From Hyphomicrobium sp. (GTDB lineage Bacteria > Pseudomonadota > Alphaproteobacteria > Rhizobiales > Hyphomicrobiaceae): DNA of 37,396 bases. The stretch is taken from NCBI GenBank assembly GCA_025458125.1, contig JALOTA010000005.1, forward strand, positions 1 through 37,396, written 5' to 3'. This document shows, piece by piece, positions 36,374 to 37,396 of this stretch. Position 1 is the first letter of the stretch. Every line of letters begins with the position of its first letter. A program made the translations under genes and the position numbers. The notes under the pieces were generated by a model. The model did no database searches. It had not been told where the DNA came from and saw nothing but the letters and a program-made list of their open reading frames with translations.

Positions 36374-37396
36374 GGCTATGTCTCCATTGGTTTGTGAAGC
36401 AGACAGTGGTGTGATCCGAGGGGGGCCTTGTGCCCTGTCGCAGACGGCTAGTGCCGCAGCTTTTGTCTTTCTCACGCGCCTCAGCCACCCGCGTCCGAAG
36501 CGCCAGAAATGAGGAAGCGCGCGATAGCGCTTCTCCCGCAGAGCCGCGTACCGGGCGACGGCGTCACACGGCGAAGCCTCGTCGATCGCGCGCCTCGTGA
36601 AGGGCCCGATCTCTCCATCGGCCGCGGCATGAACGGCCATTTGCAAACACCGGATGGCGGCGCCCACACCATGATTGACCGCCGCATCGAAATGCATGAG
36701 CGCCAGACCCGCCGGCAGCTCCTCGCATCGCGCCGGCGTCCAATATCGCTTCAGATAGATGTCTCTGACGGTTTCGGGACGTATCGCGATCAGTTCCGCA
36801 AGCAATAGGGCGCGCGAACCGGCATCGATCGTCCGTCCGGTGTAATTGGCATAGGTGCGAAGCGTTATCCCGTAGTTCGTCGGCCCGCCGGGATCGAACG
36901 GATCGTCGTTGAACCCGCCTTCCATCTCGAGCACATGCCCAAGCGCCGTCTCGAACGCGCCACCCGTGTCCGCCAAAACTCCTGCCTCAGGTTTGGGCTT
37001 CGCTTCCACCGGCGGCTCCGTCGCCTGAGGCCAGCGCAGCCCGAGCAGCCGTGTCTTTTTGAAGGACTGTACCGAGACCGAATTGCTCTGATTGCCTCCA
37101 AGCAGAATCAGAGCATCGTCCGTTGCGCCGACGACGAAACCCACATGCCCGAGTGCCGAATTGCCGCCACGCGACAAGATTGCGATTGCACCCAGCTTCG
37201 CGCCGTCGATCGTGACCCCCCAATTCAGATACGATCGCGCCCGCAAAGATGCAGCCGACCGATGCCCGGTTTTCTCGATCATCGCGCCCACGAATGCCGC
37301 GCACCACGGCGTTTCGTCGTCCCCGATCTCGGGGTGGCCGGATTGGCGGAAATAGCCGACGATCCGCTCGTTGTCGGCGCCACCTGCGGTCTCCGT
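36104..37396 (-). CDS. Phage-type lysis fusion: TIGR02594/amidase-like, GH108 muramidase and holin-like tail (5' end outside window)
   Basis: The open frame runs in from the right edge, 430 residues visible. Residues 1-125 resemble TIGR02594/NlpC-like amidases: catalytic-type Cys32 (TPWCAAFVGAM), ARSYLNWG and a His84 (ALGHVGFVVGA). Residues about 145-290 form a GH108-type N-acetylmuramidase (VLEMEGGFNDDPFDPGGPTN) with probable catalytic Glu159; YWTPARCEELPAGLALMHFD follows. A linker of about 50 residues leads to a holin-like tail (342-430): WWGHSLTVWGAAVTAAAAIL, LGPLIGL, and AIAQAVAGVVGTLMTLYGRS. Both enzyme domains cut peptidoglycan. The tail begins with an internal ATG preceded by GGAGA (36371-36373), so it may also be made separately. 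Lysis-type genes suggest a prophage or gene transfer agent to the right. Confidence 0.85.
   Translation of the reverse strand, partial: TETAGGADNERIVGYFRQSGHPEIGDDETPWCAAFVGAMIEKTGHRSAASLRARSYLNWGVTIDGAKLGAIAILSRGGNSALGHVGFVVGATDDALILLGGNQSNSVSVQSFKKTRLLGLRWPQATEPPVEAKPKPEAGVLADTGGAFETALGHVLEMEGGFNDDPFDPGGPTNYGITLRTYANYTGRTIDAGSRALLLAELIAIRPETVRDIYLKRYWTPARCEELPAGLALMHFDAAVNHGVGAAIRCLQMAVHAAADGEIGPFTRRAIDEASPCDAVARYAALREKRYRALPHFWRFGRGWLRRVRKTKAAALAVCDRAQGPPRITPLSASQTNGDIAMTPSQPPSPKWWGHSLTVWGAAVTAAAAILPALGPLIGLDITSETVRQIGSDVGAIAQAVAGVVGTLMTLYGRSRATAPLIRREVNVRL

Overview
The window is GC-rich chromosomal DNA of an alphaproteobacterium, most likely from the Hyphomicrobiales (Rhizobiales). The evidence is the gene neighbourhood cycHJKL (ccmI-E-F-H), degP, an OmpR-type response regulator with its kinase, and glnE, together with a FeuP/FeuQ-like two-component pair, a Rickettsia-17-kDa-like lipoprotein and a cluster of GANTC (CcrM-type) sites. 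No tRNA, rRNA, CRISPR array or insertion sequence was seen.

Layout. (1) 1-2312: the 3' part of uvrA, which appears broken by a deletion plus frameshift near 450-475. (2) 2.5-9.4 kb: an accessory-looking stretch of small, mostly unrecognised exported proteins and lipoproteins, many with paired cysteines, interrupted by a membrane protein, a SRPBCC protein and a Crp/Fnr-type regulator at 7276 with a long AT-rich upstream region rich in dyads. (3) 9.5-13.9 kb: a FlK-like hot-dog thioesterase, then nitrogen/carbon catabolism genes: alanine dehydrogenase divergent from an Lrp/AsnC regulator, and both subunits of ethanolamine ammonia-lyase (eutB, eutC). The ald and eutB promoters share a TGTGATCAC motif. 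(4) 14.0-17.9 kb: aminopeptidase N and a degenerate PleC/DivL-style histidine kinase preceded by clustered GANTC sites. (5) 17.9-20.4 kb, minus strand: a four-gene unit with a six-loop EF-hand secreted protein, an ECF sigma factor, a single-span putative anti-sigma factor and a CnrX/ZraP-like periplasmic sensor. (6) 20.5-27.3 kb, minus strand: glnE, kinase, response regulator and DegP. (7) 27.3-32.8 kb: a trypsin-like/peptidoglycan-binding protease on the plus strand, inserted between degP and the minus-strand cytochrome c maturation operon ccmI-E-F-H. (8) 33.0-36.0 kb: a 17-kDa-antigen lipoprotein and a PepSY protein followed by the FeuP/FeuQ-like pair. (9) 36.1-37.4 kb: a multi-domain phage-type lysis protein (amidase-like, GH108 muramidase and holin-like tail) running off the right edge.

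How the parts may work together. Much of the right half concerns the cell envelope and periplasm: heme delivery to c-type cytochromes, periplasmic proteolysis and quality control, and three envelope-sensing systems (degP-linked two-component, FeuPQ-like, EF-hand/ECF). The middle handles amino and amine nitrogen (Ald, Eut, PepN, GlnE). The best candidates for undescribed biology are the EF-hand/ECF/anti-sigma/periplasmic-sensor unit, the small secreted cysteine-protein cluster with its Crp/Fnr regulator, and the endolysin-holin fusion with a retained internal start.
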